Counted from the first letter of the stretch, positions 1-11,836 are shown. The stretch is 64,000 bases of DNA from Gammaproteobacteria bacterium (GCA_024644535.1 JAHEKX010000007.1:76654-140653); one strand, 5' to 3'. The notes: a model not told the origin generated them from the letters alone. Numbers and translations: made by a program.

Positions 1-1
1 A

Positions 2-1048
2 TCGATTGCTGCCACCATTGCCCTCGCCTACGGTCTTGACTTGGCGGACCAAGGTGTCTCCATTGTTGGAGCGGTACCTAGCGGGTTGCCGAGTTTAAGC
101 CTGCCAGCGCTCGATTGGCGGGTAATTGAGGAGCTGTGGCCGGCCGCTTTGTTAATTTCCATTATCGGTTACGTAGAATCGATCTCGGTTGGTCGTACCC
201 TAGGCGCCAAGCGTCGGCAAAGAGTACATCCAGATCAGGAGCTTATCGGCTTAGGCGCGTCTAATTTGGCCTCGGCTTTGTCCTCTGGTTTTCCGGTCAC
301 GGGCGGATTCTCGCGATCGGTTGTTAATTTTGATGCAGGCGCCCAAACGCCGGCAGCAAGCATCATGACTGCGATTGGGATTGCACTTGCGGCAATGTTC
401 TTGACCCCGGTATTGTTTTTCTTGCCCAAAGCGACGCTTGCGGCCACGATCATTGTCGCTGTGATCAGTCTGGTCGATCTAAGTTTACTGAAACGCGCCT
501 GGGATTATTCCAAACGAGATGGGTTGGCCTTAGCCGGAACCATCGTTATTACGCTGCTAGCAGGGGTCGAAGTCGGTGTGGTGACCGGTGTTTCGTTATC
601 GATTTTTTTGCATCTGTATCACACGTCAAGACCGCATGTGGCAATCGTCGGAGAGGTGCCGGGAACCCAGCATTTTCGGAACATCAATCGCCATCAGGTC
701 ATCACGGCGCCGACCATTTGCTCGATCAGAATCGACGAAAGCTTGTATTTCCCGAACGCCGCTTACTTAGAAGATGTGGTCTACACTGAAGTCGCCAAGA
801 ATTCAGAATTAAAGCATGTTGTTTTGATGTGCTCCGCCATTAACGTGATTGATTTGAGCGCTCTAGAAGCCCTGGAGATGATTAACGAGAGGCTGACAGA
901 GTTGGACATTGGCTTTCACCTGTCCGAGGTTAAAGGTCCTGTTATGGACGCTTTAGTGCGGTCCCATTTGCTACAAGCCTTGAACGGCAGCGTCTATTTG
1001 TCGCAACACGAGGCGTTTACCCAGCTGCAGACCCAGAGTGAGGTCTAA
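2..1048 (+). CDS. SulP-family anion transporter (5' truncated by window edge)
   Basis: The frame is open to the left edge, so the N-terminal transmembrane part lies outside the window. What remains shows the SulP core: a glycine/proline-rich segment near the start, then VESISVGRTLGAK and the SGFPVTGGFSRS stretch typical of the family, and several hydrophobic helices. From about residue 225 of the visible part a cytoplasmic STAS domain follows, with the VIDLSALEAL motif. SulP proteins are inner-membrane importers of sulfate, bicarbonate or dicarboxylates; the substrate cannot be told from this fragment. It stands alone, 96 bp before prc. An internal TTG at position 41 could be mistaken for the start, but the protein plainly continues upstream. 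Confidence 0.9.
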   Translation, partial: SIAATIALAYGLDLADQGVSIVGAVPSGLPSLSLPALDWRVIEELWPAALLISIIGYVESISVGRTLGAKRRQRVHPDQELIGLGASNLASALSSGFPVTGGFSRSVVNFDAGAQTPAASIMTAIGIALAAMFLTPVLFFLPKATLAATIIVAVISLVDLSLLKRAWDYSKRDGLALAGTIVITLLAGVEVGVVTGVSLSIFLHLYHTSRPHVAIVGEVPGTQHFRNINRHQVITAPTICSIRIDESLYFPNAAYLEDVVYTEVAKNSELKHVVLMCSAINVIDLSALEALEMINERLTELDIGFHLSEVKGPVMDALVRSHLLQALNGSVYLSQHEAFTQLQTQSEV

Positions 1049-1144
1049 ACCTAGCTGATTAAAGAAGGATTAGAGATGTCAGGGGCTGGCTAGAGTGTCA
1101 ATAAGCCGCCATAATGATCATTCATTCGTTTATAGCTACTTATT

Positions 1145-3238
1145 ATGTTGTTGCGCTCACTCTTAATCACCTTTTTACTCTTAATAAGTACGGCTACCTC
1201 AGCGCTTGAGTCTGGCGATGGACCCCTCAGATTCACCGATGAGCAGACTACGACTCTGCAAGAGATGATTAAAAACCTAGAGCGCAGGCATTACGCTGCA
1301 AAAGCGTACGATGACAATCTATCAAGTATGCATCTCGAGCGTTACATCGATAGTTTAGATCCTAGAAAGCTTTACTTCACGACTCAAGATTTGAATGCGT
1401 TTTCTCGCCATGGCAGTTTACTCGATGATCAGGCCAAGGAGCGTTCTTTAGAGGCTGCAATTGAAGTTTACTCTATCTACTACGAACGGCGGGTGGCGCG
1501 CTTATCGGGCTTTCTAGACGATCTGGCGGGTGAAATTATCAAGCTTGATTTTGACTTAAATGATTACCTGGAATTAGAAGCCGATAACCTAGTCTGGGCG
1601 GATACCGAAGAAGCCCTGCAGGTGCGCTGGCGATTGCAGTTCAAAAATGACGTACTAAATTTAAAACTCGCAAAAAAAACAGATGAAGAAATCGCGCAGA
1701 CCCTAACCAAACGATACAGTTACCAACTTAAAGAGGCGAAGCGTACCACCGAGCGTGATGTGTTCGCCGTTTACGCTAATGCTCTGGCGAGTCTCTATGG
1801 GCCGCATACATCCTACTACTCGCCCAGACAGTCAGAAAACTTTGATATCGAGATGTCCCTGTCGCTTGAGGGTATTGGTGCCCTGCTTCAGCTTGACGAG
1901 GATTATATCAAAGTCAGTCGTATCGTCCCTAAAGGCCCCGCAGATAAGCACGGGCAGTTAAAAGCGGCTGATCGCATTGTTGGGGTCGCCCAAGGAAAAG
2001 ATGGCGAAATGATCGATGTCATCGGTTGGCGCCTGTCAGAGGTCGTTGAATTGATTCGGGGCCCCAAGGGAACCACTGTTCGGCTAGAAATCATACCCGC
2101 AAAGTCGTTCGGTTCCGGTGAAACTCAAATCATTGAGATCGTCCGTAATGAGGTGAAACTCGAAGAGCAAGCCGCCCAGGCGGATGTCATCGAAATTCAA
2201 AGAGACAGCCTTACCTACAAGATTGGCATCATTGATATTCCAACGTTTTATATGGATTTCGAGGCCGCCAGTCGAGGTGACCCAAATTACCGCAGTACTT
2301 CGCGGGACGTACGACGCTTACTCGACGAGCTAGAAAGCAAGCAGGTTGATGCCGTGCTAATTGATTTACGTAACAACGGTGGAGGCTCACTGCGTGAGGC
2401 AAACGACCTTACCGGACTGTTCATTGACTACGGTCCGACGGTACAGATTAAACATTCATCGGGCAATATCTGGCGTGATGGTAAACGTGAACGTGGAAAT
2501 CATTATACGGGACCAATGGGTGTTATCATCAACCGGCTAAGCGCTTCCGCGTCCGAGATTTTTGCGGGTGCTATTCAAGATTACGGGCGCGGCTTAATCA
2601 TTGGTAACGAGTCATTCGGCAAAGGCACAGTGCAGACATTTGCGGCACTGACTGAAGGGCAGCTCAAAGTTACCGAGTCGAAGTTCTATCGTATATCGGG
2701 GGACTCGACTCAACATCGGGGTGTAGCCCCGGACGTCGCACTGCCCTCACTATACGACCCAAAAGATATTGGCGAAAGCACCATGGACTTCCCTTTGCCC
2801 TGGGATCAAATTCGAGCTGTGCCGCGACAAACCTACGGAAATTACGAGTCGTTACTTCCTCGTTTGGTGGCGTCTTCGCAACAACGGCAGCTATCGGAGC
2901 CTCATTTAGTGCTGCTGCGCGAGCAGATCGAGCTTGCTAATCAAGATCGAGAACAAACGCGGCTTTCTCTAAATTTTAATGAGCGGCTAAAAGCCCGGGA
3001 AAAGCGCAACACCCGTTGGCTGTCGATTGAGAATAAACGGCGGGTTTTGGAGGGAGAAGAGCCTCTCGAGACACTTGAGCAACATGAAGAAGACGGCGCC
3101 GAAGAGCCAAGCCCTCAAGAAGATCGCGATGCAATTGACACAGAGCACGATGCCCTGCTGCTGGAATCAGCGCGAATCATCACTGATGCTTTAGTCTTTA
3201 GTCGAGAGCCCCTGTTAGCAAGGCCTATGACTAAGTAA
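1145..3238 (+). CDS. prc: Tail-specific (C-terminal processing) periplasmic protease Prc
   Basis: A 697-residue S41 protease, close to the usual 680 or so. A signal peptide (MLLRSLLITFLLLISTATSA) directs it to the periplasm. A PDZ domain lies at about residues 240-330, then the S41 catalytic core with the serine in SASASEIFAG (about 468) and the lysine in FGKGTVQ (about 493), which form the Ser-Lys dyad of this family. The C-terminal DUF3340-type helical region is present. In relatives Prc degrades or trims envelope proteins such as FtsI and peptidoglycan hydrolases. No clear Shine-Dalgarno precedes the ATG, but the signal peptide begins exactly there. Its 3' end overlaps the convergent cysG by 8 bp. 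Confidence 0.95.
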   Translation: MLLRSLLITFLLLISTATSALESGDGPLRFTDEQTTTLQEMIKNLERRHYAAKAYDDNLSSMHLERYIDSLDPRKLYFTTQDLNAFSRHGSLLDDQAKERSLEAAIEVYSIYYERRVARLSGFLDDLAGEIIKLDFDLNDYLELEADNLVWADTEEALQVRWRLQFKNDVLNLKLAKKTDEEIAQTLTKRYSYQLKEAKRTTERDVFAVYANALASLYGPHTSYYSPRQSENFDIEMSLSLEGIGALLQLDEDYIKVSRIVPKGPADKHGQLKAADRIVGVAQGKDGEMIDVIGWRLSEVVELIRGPKGTTVRLEIIPAKSFGSGETQIIEIVRNEVKLEEQAAQADVIEIQRDSLTYKIGIIDIPTFYMDFEAASRGDPNYRSTSRDVRRLLDELESKQVDAVLIDLRNNGGGSLREANDLTGLFIDYGPTVQIKHSSGNIWRDGKRERGNHYTGPMGVIINRLSASASEIFAGAIQDYGRGLIIGNESFGKGTVQTFAALTEGQLKVTESKFYRISGDSTQHRGVAPDVALPSLYDPKDIGESTMDFPLPWDQIRAVPRQTYGNYESLLPRLVASSQQRQLSEPHLVLLREQIELANQDREQTRLSLNFNERLKAREKRNTRWLSIENKRRVLEGEEPLETLEQHEEDGAEEPSPQEDRDAIDTEHDALLLESARIITDALVFSREPLLARPMTK

Positions 3239-4625
3239 TGACCTCGAGGTCTGGACGATTAAACCAGCTGAGTTTCTGGTGGAGCCTTATGACCTGTCCC
3301 ACCAATATCAGTGTGGGTCCATCCCAGGACTGCTGGGAAGCTTTAGATGCAATGTCCACTAAGGTGCCTATCAATATCACTTGAGTTGGGAGCGTGGCAT
3401 TTTGAATAAGCGCAATGGGCGTGGTTGGATCTCGGCCTGCGTCAAGCAATCGGCTTACGACGCTATCGAGTGCTTTCAACCCCATGTACACCACCAAAGT
3501 TTCATCTGCTGAACCGCAATCATCTAAACTGAGCACGGCCGTTCCTTGCTTTAGATAGCCGGGTACGAAGCGTACCGATTGGGCATAATCGCGATGTGTT
3601 AAAGGAATGCCCGCGTAGCTGGCAGCCCCGGCTGCGGATGTGATACCGGGAACGACCTGGAAAGGCACTCCGTGCTCTGCGAGCAATTCAAGCTCCTCTC
3701 CACCTCGACCAAAAATAAAAGGGTCGCCACCCTTTAACCTCACAACCTTTAGACCTTGTTGAGCTAGGTCTAGCAAGGTGTGGTTGATATCCGCTTGGGC
3801 TACAGCATGCTGATCACGCTGCTTACCCACATAAATGCGCTGGGCATCCCGTCGTGCCAAATCTAGTATTTCTTGTGAGACCAAACGGTCATAAAGCACC
3901 ACATCGGCGCGCTGTAGCAGGCGCAGAGCCTTAAAGGTCATTAAGTCGGGGTCTCCTGGCCCTGCGCCAACCAACGCCACGTCACCACGTTGATAATTAC
4001 TTTCTACCAGAAGATCGCTTGCAAAGCGTTCTGCGACCTCGTCGTTACCATTCAGGACCGCTTCGGCTGCCTCACTCTCGACAAGTGTTTCGTAGTACAA
4101 GCGTCGCTCACTCTCAGTGGCTAAAACAGCCTTAACCCGCTCACGTAAGCTACCGACAAAGCGTGCAAGCATCCCGTAGTTGGTGGGTAGCCAAGCTTCC
4201 AACCGCTTGCGCAACAGGCGCGCAAGAACAGGGCTTGTACCGCTACTAGAAATTCCGATAATGATCGGGTTGCGATCGACAATGGCAGGAAAAATAAATG
4301 AGCATAAATCAGGTTCGTCCACCACATTAATTGGAAGATTACGGTCTTTGGCAATAGCTGCCAGCCAGATATGCACTTCGTGATCTGAAGTGGCCGCGAC
4401 GATGAGCTGCTTACCTTCGATATCACTGGCTTCAACTTTACGTTTAAAATACCGATCCTGTGGCGTTAATAAAGCCTGCAATTCTGGGCAAATTTCAGGC
4501 GCTACCACGTACAGTGTGGCAGAGGCTCGCTTTAATAACGTTGCCTTTCTAGCGGCCACGGGGCCTGCGCCGACTAATAAAACCGCAGATTCTCTGACAT
4601 TGAAGGCTAGAGGCAGGTAGTCCAT
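3231..4625 (-). CDS. cysG: Siroheme synthase CysG (trifunctional)
   Basis: 464 residues, the full length of CysG. Residues 1 to about 115 form a Rossmann domain (VGAGPVAARKATLL) for precorrin-2 dehydrogenase and sirohydrochlorin ferrochelatase. From about 215 onward is the uroporphyrinogen-III C-methyltransferase, with GAGPGDPDLMT and GGDPFIFGRGGEE. The product, siroheme, is the cofactor of sulfite and nitrite reductases, which fits cysB elsewhere in the window. The start lies 4 bp after the serS stop, so the two are probably co-transcribed. The stop overlaps the end of prc. Confidence 0.97.
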   Translation of the reverse strand: MDYLPLAFNVRESAVLLVGAGPVAARKATLLKRASATLYVVAPEICPELQALLTPQDRYFKRKVEASDIEGKQLIVAATSDHEVHIWLAAIAKDRNLPINVVDEPDLCSFIFPAIVDRNPIIIGISSSGTSPVLARLLRKRLEAWLPTNYGMLARFVGSLRERVKAVLATESERRLYYETLVESEAAEAVLNGNDEVAERFASDLLVESNYQRGDVALVGAGPGDPDLMTFKALRLLQRADVVLYDRLVSQEILDLARRDAQRIYVGKQRDQHAVAQADINHTLLDLAQQGLKVVRLKGGDPFIFGRGGEELELLAEHGVPFQVVPGITSAAGAASYAGIPLTHRDYAQSVRFVPGYLKQGTAVLSLDDCGSADETLVVYMGLKALDSVVSRLLDAGRDPTTPIALIQNATLPTQVILIGTLVDIASKASQQSWDGPTLILVGQVIRLHQKLSWFNRPDLEVIT

Positions 4626-4629
4626 TGCC

Positions 4630-5925
4630 TTACCCTTTTATGACCTCTAGTCCGTTCATGTAGCTTACTAGTGCTTTTGGTACAGTAATTGAGCCGTTTT
4701 CTTGCTGATAGTTTTCTAAGATTGCTACGAGTGTTCGCCCAACCGCGAGCCCCGAGCCATTCAATGTGTGCACTAGCTCTGGCTTTCCCGATTCTGGATT
4801 GCGCCAACGAGCCTGCAAGCGACGTGCCTGATAGTCGCCGAAATTCGAGCAAGATGAGATTTCCCGGTAGGCACTTTGACCTGGCAACCAAACCTCTAGG
4901 TCATAAGTTTTCTGGGCGGAAAATCCTAAGTCTCCGCCACATAATAAGACTTTACGATACGGTAGCTCTAGTGTCCGCAATATGGCTTCAGCGTGCCCGG
5001 TAAGCGTTTCTAGCGCTGTTTGAGAGTCGCTAGGCCTTACAATCTGAACCAGCTCGACCTTCTCGAATTGATGTTGACGTATCATGCCTCGCGTGTCTCG
5101 CCCTGAGGCACCGGCCTCGCTGCGGAAACATGGTGTGTGACAGGCAAACTTTAACCCATCTTCGACCTGCTCGCCGCTAAGTATCTCGTCTCGGACCAGA
5201 TTGGTAACGGGTACCTCTGCCGTAGGTGTTAGGTAGAAATCATGCTCTGCTTGTAGCTTGAAAAGATCTTCTTCAAACTTGGGAAGTTGCCCTGTACCTT
5301 GCAAAGAGGTCGCATTGACGATGTAAGGAACATACACCTCTTGATAGCCGTGTTGCTCGGTATGAGTGTCTAACATAAATTGCGTTAAGGCTCGATGCAG
5401 GCGGGCAAGGCTTGACTGCAATACAGTAAATCGAGATCCCGCTATCTTAGCGCCCTGCTCTTGACTCAGCTGTTGCAGTGCCTCACCTAAATCGACGTGA
5501 TCTTTGGGTTTAAAATCGAAATTTCTTGGCTCACCCCAGCGATACACCTCCTGGTTATCATCCTCACTAGTTCCAGCAGGGACTTGATTGCTTGGGATAT
5601 TGGGTGTTGCAAGTAGCATTGCTTCCAATTTACCTTGGGCGTCTCTCGCATCTTGCGTGGCAGTACTCAGCTGCTCGTCGATAAGCTCGAGAATAGATGC
5701 TACCTCGGCCTTAGCCTCATCTACACTCTTACCCGAAGCGACCAAACTGCCGATTTTTTTTGACGCTAGCTTGCGTTGTGCCTGTAGGTCTTGTGAGGTC
5801 ATGTCAGCGTGTTTGCGCGCGGCATCAAGCTGCTCGAATACATCTCGATCAAACGCGAAACCCTTGATCGCTAGTTTTGCAACCACTTCATCTAAATTGT
5901 TACGTATGTATTTAAGATCTAACAT
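4630..5925 (-). CDS. serS: Seryl-tRNA synthetase
   Basis: 431 residues from the ATG at 5925, which gives the usual N-terminus [10 protein letters not shown]; the open frame extends upstream but that part is unlike SerS. The first 110 residues form the long helical hairpin that grips the tRNA-Ser extra arm. The class II core follows, with TAEVPVTN, the motif 2 [14 protein letters not shown] segment and the serine/ATP-binding [15 protein letters not shown]. It charges tRNA-Ser and tRNA-Sec in the cytoplasm. It lies between crcB and cysG on one strand, as in Pseudomonas. Confidence 0.97.
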   Translation of the reverse strand: MLDLKYIRNNLDEVVAKLAIKGFAFDRDVFEQLDAARKHADMTSQDLQAQRKLASKKIGSLVASGKSVDEAKAEVASILELIDEQLSTATQDARDAQGKLEAMLLATPNIPSNQVPAGTSEDDNQEVYRWGEPRNFDFKPKDHVDLGEALQQLSQEQGAKIAGSRFTVLQSSLARLHRALTQFMLDTHTEQHGYQEVYVPYIVNATSLQGTGQLPKFEEDLFKLQAEHDFYLTPTAEVPVTNLVRDEILSGEQVEDGLKFACHTPCFRSEAGASGRDTRGMIRQHQFEKVELVQIVRPSDSQTALETLTGHAEAILRTLELPYRKVLLCGGDLGFSAQKTYDLEVWLPGQSAYREISSCSNFGDYQARRLQARWRNPESGKPELVHTLNGSGLAVGRTLVAILENYQQENGSITVPKALVSYMNGLEVIKG

Positions 5926-5938
5926 AATATTCCAGCAA

Positions 5939-6322
5939 TTAACCAAGAGTCCTGGCGGCGTAAATGCCTGCCATTGCGCCGCCAACGCATAGGATGACAG
6001 AGGCAGCGATATAACTTGCCGCCAGTGCCGCTCGCCCGTTTTGTATCAGGTGCACCGTTTCAATCGAAAATGACGAAAAGGTGGTGAATCCACCCAAGAA
6101 ACCGGTCATAAGGAACACCCTTATCCAATCCGCCTGGATTGCGCGGTCAGCCAACACGACGCTGGCTACCCCAATAGCAAATGAGCCTATGACATTCACC
6201 GTGAAGGTCCCTAAAGGAAACGCCGAGGCCACATTGGTCGCGACCCACTGTCCCAGCGCGGCTCGAAGGCCAGCTCCCAAACCCCCACCCGCCATGATCA
6301 CACAAAGTATTCGCCAATCCAC
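5939..6322 (-). CDS. crcB: Fluoride channel CrcB/Fluc
   Basis: 127 residues with four hydrophobic helices and the conserved GGxxGAxxR start ([14 protein letters not shown]), the [14 protein letters not shown] segment and [14 protein letters not shown], all CrcB hallmarks. Members are dimeric fluoride exporters of the inner membrane. The start is GTG; a GAGGT ribosome site about 7 bases upstream supports it. No fluoride riboswitch is evident in the 76 bp upstream by eye. It sits between lolA and serS. Confidence 0.95.
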   Translation of the reverse strand: MDWRILCVIMAGGGLGAGLRAALGQWVATNVASAFPLGTFTVNVIGSFAIGVASVVLADRAIQADWIRVFLMTGFLGGFTTFSSFSIETVHLIQNGRAALAASYIAASVILCVGGAMAGIYAARTLG

Positions 6323-6398
6323 CTTAGTACCTCATGCCCTTTAAAGCGCGCCATTGTACCTTGTTTAGCTATAAGATCCGACTCGCAGGAACCACAAA

Positions 6399-6989
6399 TT
6401 ATTGAATTTCTGTACCGGGTGGTGGCGTGAATTCAAACATTTCTGGTGGGAACTGCCCGATTTTAACATTGTTTAATTCAATCAGGCTGCGATGACCTAG
6501 GCTCGTTTGCAATTCTATGCTGCGCGGATAGCCCTCGAGGCTAAGTATTATACTTACCGTTTGAATTTGACTGTCGTTATCGCGAGGGCTAAGCAAGACC
6601 TGATCTTCGGACTCGGTGACTGCATAGCGCTGTTCTAAAATACTTTTGTCCCCGCTAAATAAAGCCTGGGTCACTTGACTGCCATCACTATCGATCGGGT
6701 GAAACGTAGCCACTTCTAACCACGGGTCATAATGCCAGACACCTAGCGCATTGGCGTAGAATTCTTGAGGGTCCGGCGATCGAACCTGCCACAGCGCATA
6801 ATTGGGACGCTTCAAAGTTAACACGCCCTCGCTAGTTCTGGTCAGGGTACCACTGGCATCGTACTCACGTTGTATGAACGAGGCAGTTAAAGCATCCCAA
6901 GAAAGCCAGCGGTCTAAGGACGATTCTGAGGCCAAGCAAAGTGGTGTGATCCACAGGGTGACCAGGACGATGAATAAACGTGCCCCCAT
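6399..6989 (-). CDS. lolA: Outer-membrane lipoprotein carrier protein LolA
   Basis: 196 residues with a signal peptide ending near CLAS, then the LolA fold: WDALTASFIQREYDASG, SEGVLTLKRPNYALW and DGSQVTQALFSGD are recognisable family segments. LolA shuttles lipoproteins from the LolCDE complex across the periplasm to LolB. Its ATG shares one base with the ftsK stop (TAATG), so translation is probably coupled, an arrangement shared with Pseudomonas. Confidence 0.93.
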   Translation of the reverse strand: MGARLFIVLVTLWITPLCLASESSLDRWLSWDALTASFIQREYDASGTLTRTSEGVLTLKRPNYALWQVRSPDPQEFYANALGVWHYDPWLEVATFHPIDSDGSQVTQALFSGDKSILEQRYAVTESEDQVLLSPRDNDSQIQTVSIILSLEGYPRSIELQTSLGHRSLIELNNVKIGQFPPEMFEFTPPPGTEIQ

Positions 6990-9292
6990 TAAACGTCCAC
7001 CGGTGGCGGCGCCAATACATCGCGTTGACCGTTATGTCCCATTGCTGAAACAACACCCGCGGCTTCCATTGTCTCTATTAATCGGGCAGCGCGGTTGTAA
7101 CCAATGCGTAATTTGCGTTGTACCGAAGATATCGAGGCCCTACGTGATTCCAAAACGAAATGAACGGCTTCGTCATACAAGGGATCCGATTCTGGATCGT
7201 CGCTACCACTGTTTTGTAGTTCTTGCGCCGTGACGGGTGTGTTGCCACCCTCCTCCAACAAGCCCTCGATAAAGTCCGGTTTGCCGCGCTTCTTCCAGTC
7301 GGCAACAACCCGATGCACTTCGTCATCAGAGCAAAAAGCGCCATGTACACGGGTGGGCAACCCAGAGCCAGGCGGCAAATACAGCATGTCGCCATGCCCG
7401 AGTAGTTGCTCGGCACCGCCTTGGTCTAGAATGGTTCGGCTGTCTATTCGGGACGAGACTTGGAACGCGATGCGTGTGGGCACATTAGCCTTAATCAAGC
7501 CAGTAATAACGTCGACCGAAGGTCTTTGCGTCGCCAGTATTAAATGAATGCCCGCTGCTCGAGCCTTCTGGGCTATACGAGCGATCAGTTCTTCCACTTT
7601 CTTACCGACAATCATAATCATGTCAGCAAACTCGTCGATAACAACGACGATTGACGGTAAATGCTCGAGCGGTGGCGCGACCTGTTCTTGATCGGCAAAC
7701 ATCACATCTTTGCTAGGGCGCCAGGTTGGGTCGTCAATAGTCTCGCCCGCTCGTTTAGCGTCCTCGATTTTGCGGTTGTAACCACTCAAATTTCTAACCC
7801 CAAGCGAAGCCATGACCTTGTAACGACGTTCCATTTCTGCCACACACCAACGTAAGCCATTGGCGGCGTCTTTCATGTCGGTAATGACGGGCGTAAGCAA
7901 ATGCGGCACGCCATCGTATACTGACAGCTCAAGCATTTTCGGGTCGACCAGTAACAATCGAACATCATCTGGGGTACATTTATACAGCAAGCTCAAAAGC
8001 ATGGCGTTCACACCCACCGACTTGCCCGAACCCGTTGTGCCGGCAACCAATAAATGCGGCATTTTGGCCAGATCTGCCACAACCGGCAGGCCAGAGATGT
8101 CATGTCCTAAGGCGAGGGTTAAGGGCGACTTTGCTGTATCAAAGGCTCGAGAAGAGAGCACCTCCCGAAAATTTACAATTTCGCGGTCTTCATTGGGTAT
8201 TTCGATACCCACCACCGATTTACCCGGAATCACCTCGACTACTCGAACGCTAATAACCGCTAGACTTCGCGCTAAATCCTTGGCCAAGTTGGAAATACGC
8301 GAGACTTTTACACCCGCCGCTGGCTGGATTTCAAAGCGGGTGATCACAGGGCCAGGGTATACCGCCACCACTTCGGCTGTGATGCCAAAATCTTTTAGCT
8401 TGAGCTCAAGCAGACGTGACATGCCCTCTAGTGCGTCTTTGCTGAAACCTTTGTTGGGATCTCTTGTCGCCGGGTCTAATAGCTCAAGTGGGGGCACCTC
8501 CCCTACGGGCGTGATGTCTTGAAATAGATTGACCTGCTTTTCCTTCTCTACTCGCTCGCTCTTTTCGACCGGTTTGCTCGGCGCTTTAATTTTAGGCGGG
8601 GTACGCAATTTTTGCGTCTCGACATGCTGTTGTATCTCTATTTTCCGAGTTTGCTGTGCCCGCACCTTCGCACGCTTTTCGCGGATTCTACCTATCTGGT
8701 AATGGCACCAATGCCAACCCGCAGTGCTGTAACGTAGGGTCCACTCACCCAAGTGATCCATCGCTTTTAGCCAGCTCAACCCCGTGAATATGCTAACTCC
8801 GAATAAAAATGAGGCGACCAACAAAACGCGCGCGCCAAGACTGGAAAACCAGTCGTTGAAGAGTTGCCCCACCATGAGCCCAACGATGCCGCCCGCACCT
8901 TGCGGAAGAGTCGAAGAACCCTCCTGATTCAGAGAAGCCAGAGCGCACCCTGATGCGACAATGAGTGCAAATCCAAGACTTCTTAGAGCCACCAGTTCGC
9001 GCCAGCGATCGCCATCGTCCCTGCGTTCAAAAATCATTTGCACTGCTTTCAAAGCCAGCAGTATGGGCACGCTAAATGCCCAATAGCCAACGATAGAAAA
9101 GCTTATATCTGCCAAATAGGCGCCGAACACGCCTGCTGAGTTAACCGTTTGATCGCTAATCCCGGAAGTCGACCACGCAGGATCTTTGGGGTTGTATGAA
9201 AACAAGGCAATTAACAAATAAATACAGCTGGCTGTGACGCCGATAAGTGCGCCCTCTCCAAGTCGATTTCGTACAGTATTATTCAATGACAT
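6989..9292 (-). CDS. ftsK: DNA translocase FtsK
   Basis: 767 residues from the ATG at 9292 (MSLNNTVRN). The open frame extends 16 codons upstream, but that part lacks the family start. Four to five transmembrane helices occupy roughly residues 1-190, followed by a short charged linker. The motor has Walker [13 protein letters not shown] (about 417) and Walker [11 protein letters not shown] (about 547), and the C-terminal gamma winged helix reads KOPS sites. FtsK moves chromosome ends at the septum and activates XerCD at dif. It is shorter than E. coli FtsK because the linker is short, as in many gammaproteobacteria. Confidence 0.96.
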   Translation of the reverse strand: MSLNNTVRNRLGEGALIGVTASCIYLLIALFSYNPKDPAWSTSGISDQTVNSAGVFGAYLADISFSIVGYWAFSVPILLALKAVQMIFERRDDGDRWRELVALRSLGFALIVASGCALASLNQEGSSTLPQGAGGIVGLMVGQLFNDWFSSLGARVLLVASFLFGVSIFTGLSWLKAMDHLGEWTLRYSTAGWHWCHYQIGRIREKRAKVRAQQTRKIEIQQHVETQKLRTPPKIKAPSKPVEKSERVEKEKQVNLFQDITPVGEVPPLELLDPATRDPNKGFSKDALEGMSRLLELKLKDFGITAEVVAVYPGPVITRFEIQPAAGVKVSRISNLAKDLARSLAVISVRVVEVIPGKSVVGIEIPNEDREIVNFREVLSSRAFDTAKSPLTLALGHDISGLPVVADLAKMPHLLVAGTTGSGKSVGVNAMLLSLLYKCTPDDVRLLLVDPKMLELSVYDGVPHLLTPVITDMKDAANGLRWCVAEMERRYKVMASLGVRNLSGYNRKIEDAKRAGETIDDPTWRPSKDVMFADQEQVAPPLEHLPSIVVVIDEFADMIMIVGKKVEELIARIAQKARAAGIHLILATQRPSVDVITGLIKANVPTRIAFQVSSRIDSRTILDQGGAEQLLGHGDMLYLPPGSGLPTRVHGAFCSDDEVHRVVADWKKRGKPDFIEGLLEEGGNTPVTAQELQNSGSDDPESDPLYDEAVHFVLESRRASISSVQRKLRIGYNRAARLIETMEAAGVVSAMGHNGQRDVLAPPPVDV

Positions 9293-9354
9293 GGCGCTAT
9301 AGTATCCCGAGACTTCATTAGATGAAAAGTCTAACCGCAATCGCTCGTCATGCT

Positions 9355-9383
9355 TTGCCCCAGGGCGCGGTTTAATCTAGACT
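9355..9383 (+). promoter_or_regulatory. Candidate sigma-70 promoter of trxB
   Basis: A -35-like TTGCCC (9355-9360), a 17-base spacer and a -10-like TAGACT (9378-9383) lie 32 bp before the trxB ATG, in the divergent ftsK-trxB gap. Assigned by eye only. Confidence 0.4.
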
Positions 9384-9400
9384 TACGCGCTACTTATTAA

Positions 9401-10357
<957 letters not shown>

Positions 10358-10360
10358 TTT

Positions 10361-11047
10361 GTGGATGCTTATGGGTTTCCGCCTACTGGGCAAGCTCTAG
10401 AAGACCCTCCGGGCCTGCTGGCTATGGGGGGCGATTTAAGCCCCGAGCGGCTTGTGCACGCGTACTCTTTGGGAATTTTTCCCTGGTACTCGAGGGGTGA
10501 ACCTATTTTATGGTGGACGCCAGAACCTCGTTGTGTATTTTTTCCAGAGCAAATTATTTTATCGAGGTCGCTTAAAAAGCGGCTACGAAAACCCTATCGC
10601 GTGAGCATTAATACAGCGTTTCCCCAAGTAATGGCCTATTGTGCGACCGTTGACGATCGCACTGATAACACATGGATTAATCAAGAAATGCACCTAGCCT
10701 ACCGCAAGCTTAATGGCTTAGGTTATGCGCATTCCATTGAAGTATGGTTAGATTCTGAACTGGTCGGCGGACTTTATGGCCTCAAACTTGGTCGGGTATT
10801 TTTTGGTGAGTCAATGTTCAGTCGCGCGACTGATGGTTCAAAGATGGCTCTAGCCGCCCTTGCTAACCTGTGTCAAACCGCAGGAGTCAAACTTATTGAC
10901 TGCCAGGTGGAAAACCCCCATTTATTGAGTCTGGGAGCAACTTTGTTGTCCCGGCTAGACTTCGAACGTATCCTCAGAGAGAATGTTGCTGTAGAGATTG
11001 ATCGCCGTTATTGGCGCATAGCTGGGCAGACCAAGGATCTCGTGTGA
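10361..11047 (+). CDS. aat: Leucyl/phenylalanyl-tRNA-protein transferase Aat
   Basis: 228 residues starting with GTG 3 bp after the trxB stop. FPPTGQALEDPPGLLAMGGDLSPE, GIFPWYSRGEPILWW and GGLYGLKLGRVFFGESMFS (positions 10376-10450 and on) are diagnostic. It adds Leu or Phe to proteins that begin with Arg or Lys, creating N-degrons for ClpS-ClpAP, whose genes lie about 1.5 kb away. The stop overlaps the bpt start as GTGA. Confidence 0.96.
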   Translation: MDAYGFPPTGQALEDPPGLLAMGGDLSPERLVHAYSLGIFPWYSRGEPILWWTPEPRCVFFPEQIILSRSLKKRLRKPYRVSINTAFPQVMAYCATVDDRTDNTWINQEMHLAYRKLNGLGYAHSIEVWLDSELVGGLYGLKLGRVFFGESMFSRATDGSKMALAALANLCQTAGVKLIDCQVENPHLLSLGATLLSRLDFERILRENVAVEIDRRYWRIAGQTKDLV

Positions 11048-11757
11048 GCTCTTCATTACATCACCTAAAAGTCTTCACGACCTACCCGCATGAGTGCAGT
11101 TATTTGCTCGGCGAGGAGGCGACCACGCTGTTTGTGGACCCAAAGCAAGACGTTGATCAAAACCTATATACTTCGCTGTCTCGCATGGGGTTTCGTCGGT
11201 CCGGGCTACACATGTACAAGCCTAACTGCGCAGCTTGCCAAGCCTGTGTGCCCGCGCGTATACCCGTCTTCGACTTTGACCCAAGCCGGAATCAAAAGCG
11301 GGTGTTAAAGCGTAATAGTGATTTGCGGGTGCAGAGTCATACGATACTTGAAGCAGACCGCGCATACCCGCTTTATGAGCGTTACATCCGCGCCCGCCAT
11401 CACGACGGCGATATGTTCCCGCCCTCTCCCGAGCAATTTAAATCGTTTTTGGGTCAGGCTTGGGATTTTACCAGATATTATTGTTTCAGCAGTGGCGATG
11501 AGCTAAAGGCGGTCGCCGTGGTGGACCACTTAAACGACGGATTCTCTGCCATTTATACTTTTTTTGATCCCGCTGATGAGGCTCAAAGCTTAGGTAAGTT
11601 TGTGATTTTGTGGCAAATAGAACTTGCTAAGCAGCTTCAGCTTCCCTACGTTTACCTGGGCTATTGGGTGCAAAATTGCCGCAAAATGGACTATAAGATC
11701 CAGTATAGACCCATTGAACTGCTTGATAAGGGCGAGTGGCGTAGACTAGAACCTTAG
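11044..11757 (+). CDS. bpt: Aspartate/glutamate leucyltransferase Bpt (ATE-like)
   Basis: 237 residues from the GTG at 11044, which overlaps the aat stop by four bases; an in-frame ATG at 11011 would add 11 codons inside aat. The N-terminal cysteine cluster (CSYL, then CAACQACVP) and GFRRSGLHMYKP match the bacterial ATE/Bpt family, and YVYLGYWV plus KMDYKIQYRP the C-terminal half. Bpt adds leucine from Leu-tRNA to N-terminal Asp or Glu, feeding the ClpS pathway. It may be annotated as arginyltransferase ate in databases. Confidence 0.93.
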   Translation: MSSSLHHLKVFTTYPHECSYLLGEEATTLFVDPKQDVDQNLYTSLSRMGFRRSGLHMYKPNCAACQACVPARIPVFDFDPSRNQKRVLKRNSDLRVQSHTILEADRAYPLYERYIRARHHDGDMFPPSPEQFKSFLGQAWDFTRYYCFSSGDELKAVAVVDHLNDGFSAIYTFFDPADEAQSLGKFVILWQIELAKQLQLPYVYLGYWVQNCRKMDYKIQYRPIELLDKGEWRRLEP

Positions 11758-11836
11758 GCTAAATAGCGTTTTTTAGTGGCGTTATGCCGCCGGTTAGGGC
11801 AAAATGCGCTCCGATTTAAGCAAGAGCTCAAGGTGC

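Noticed and set aside
7860-8522. A 220-codon frame opposite ftsK
   Set aside because: It covers the FtsK motor region, where the minus-strand protein has all motifs; the plus-strand product resembles nothing.
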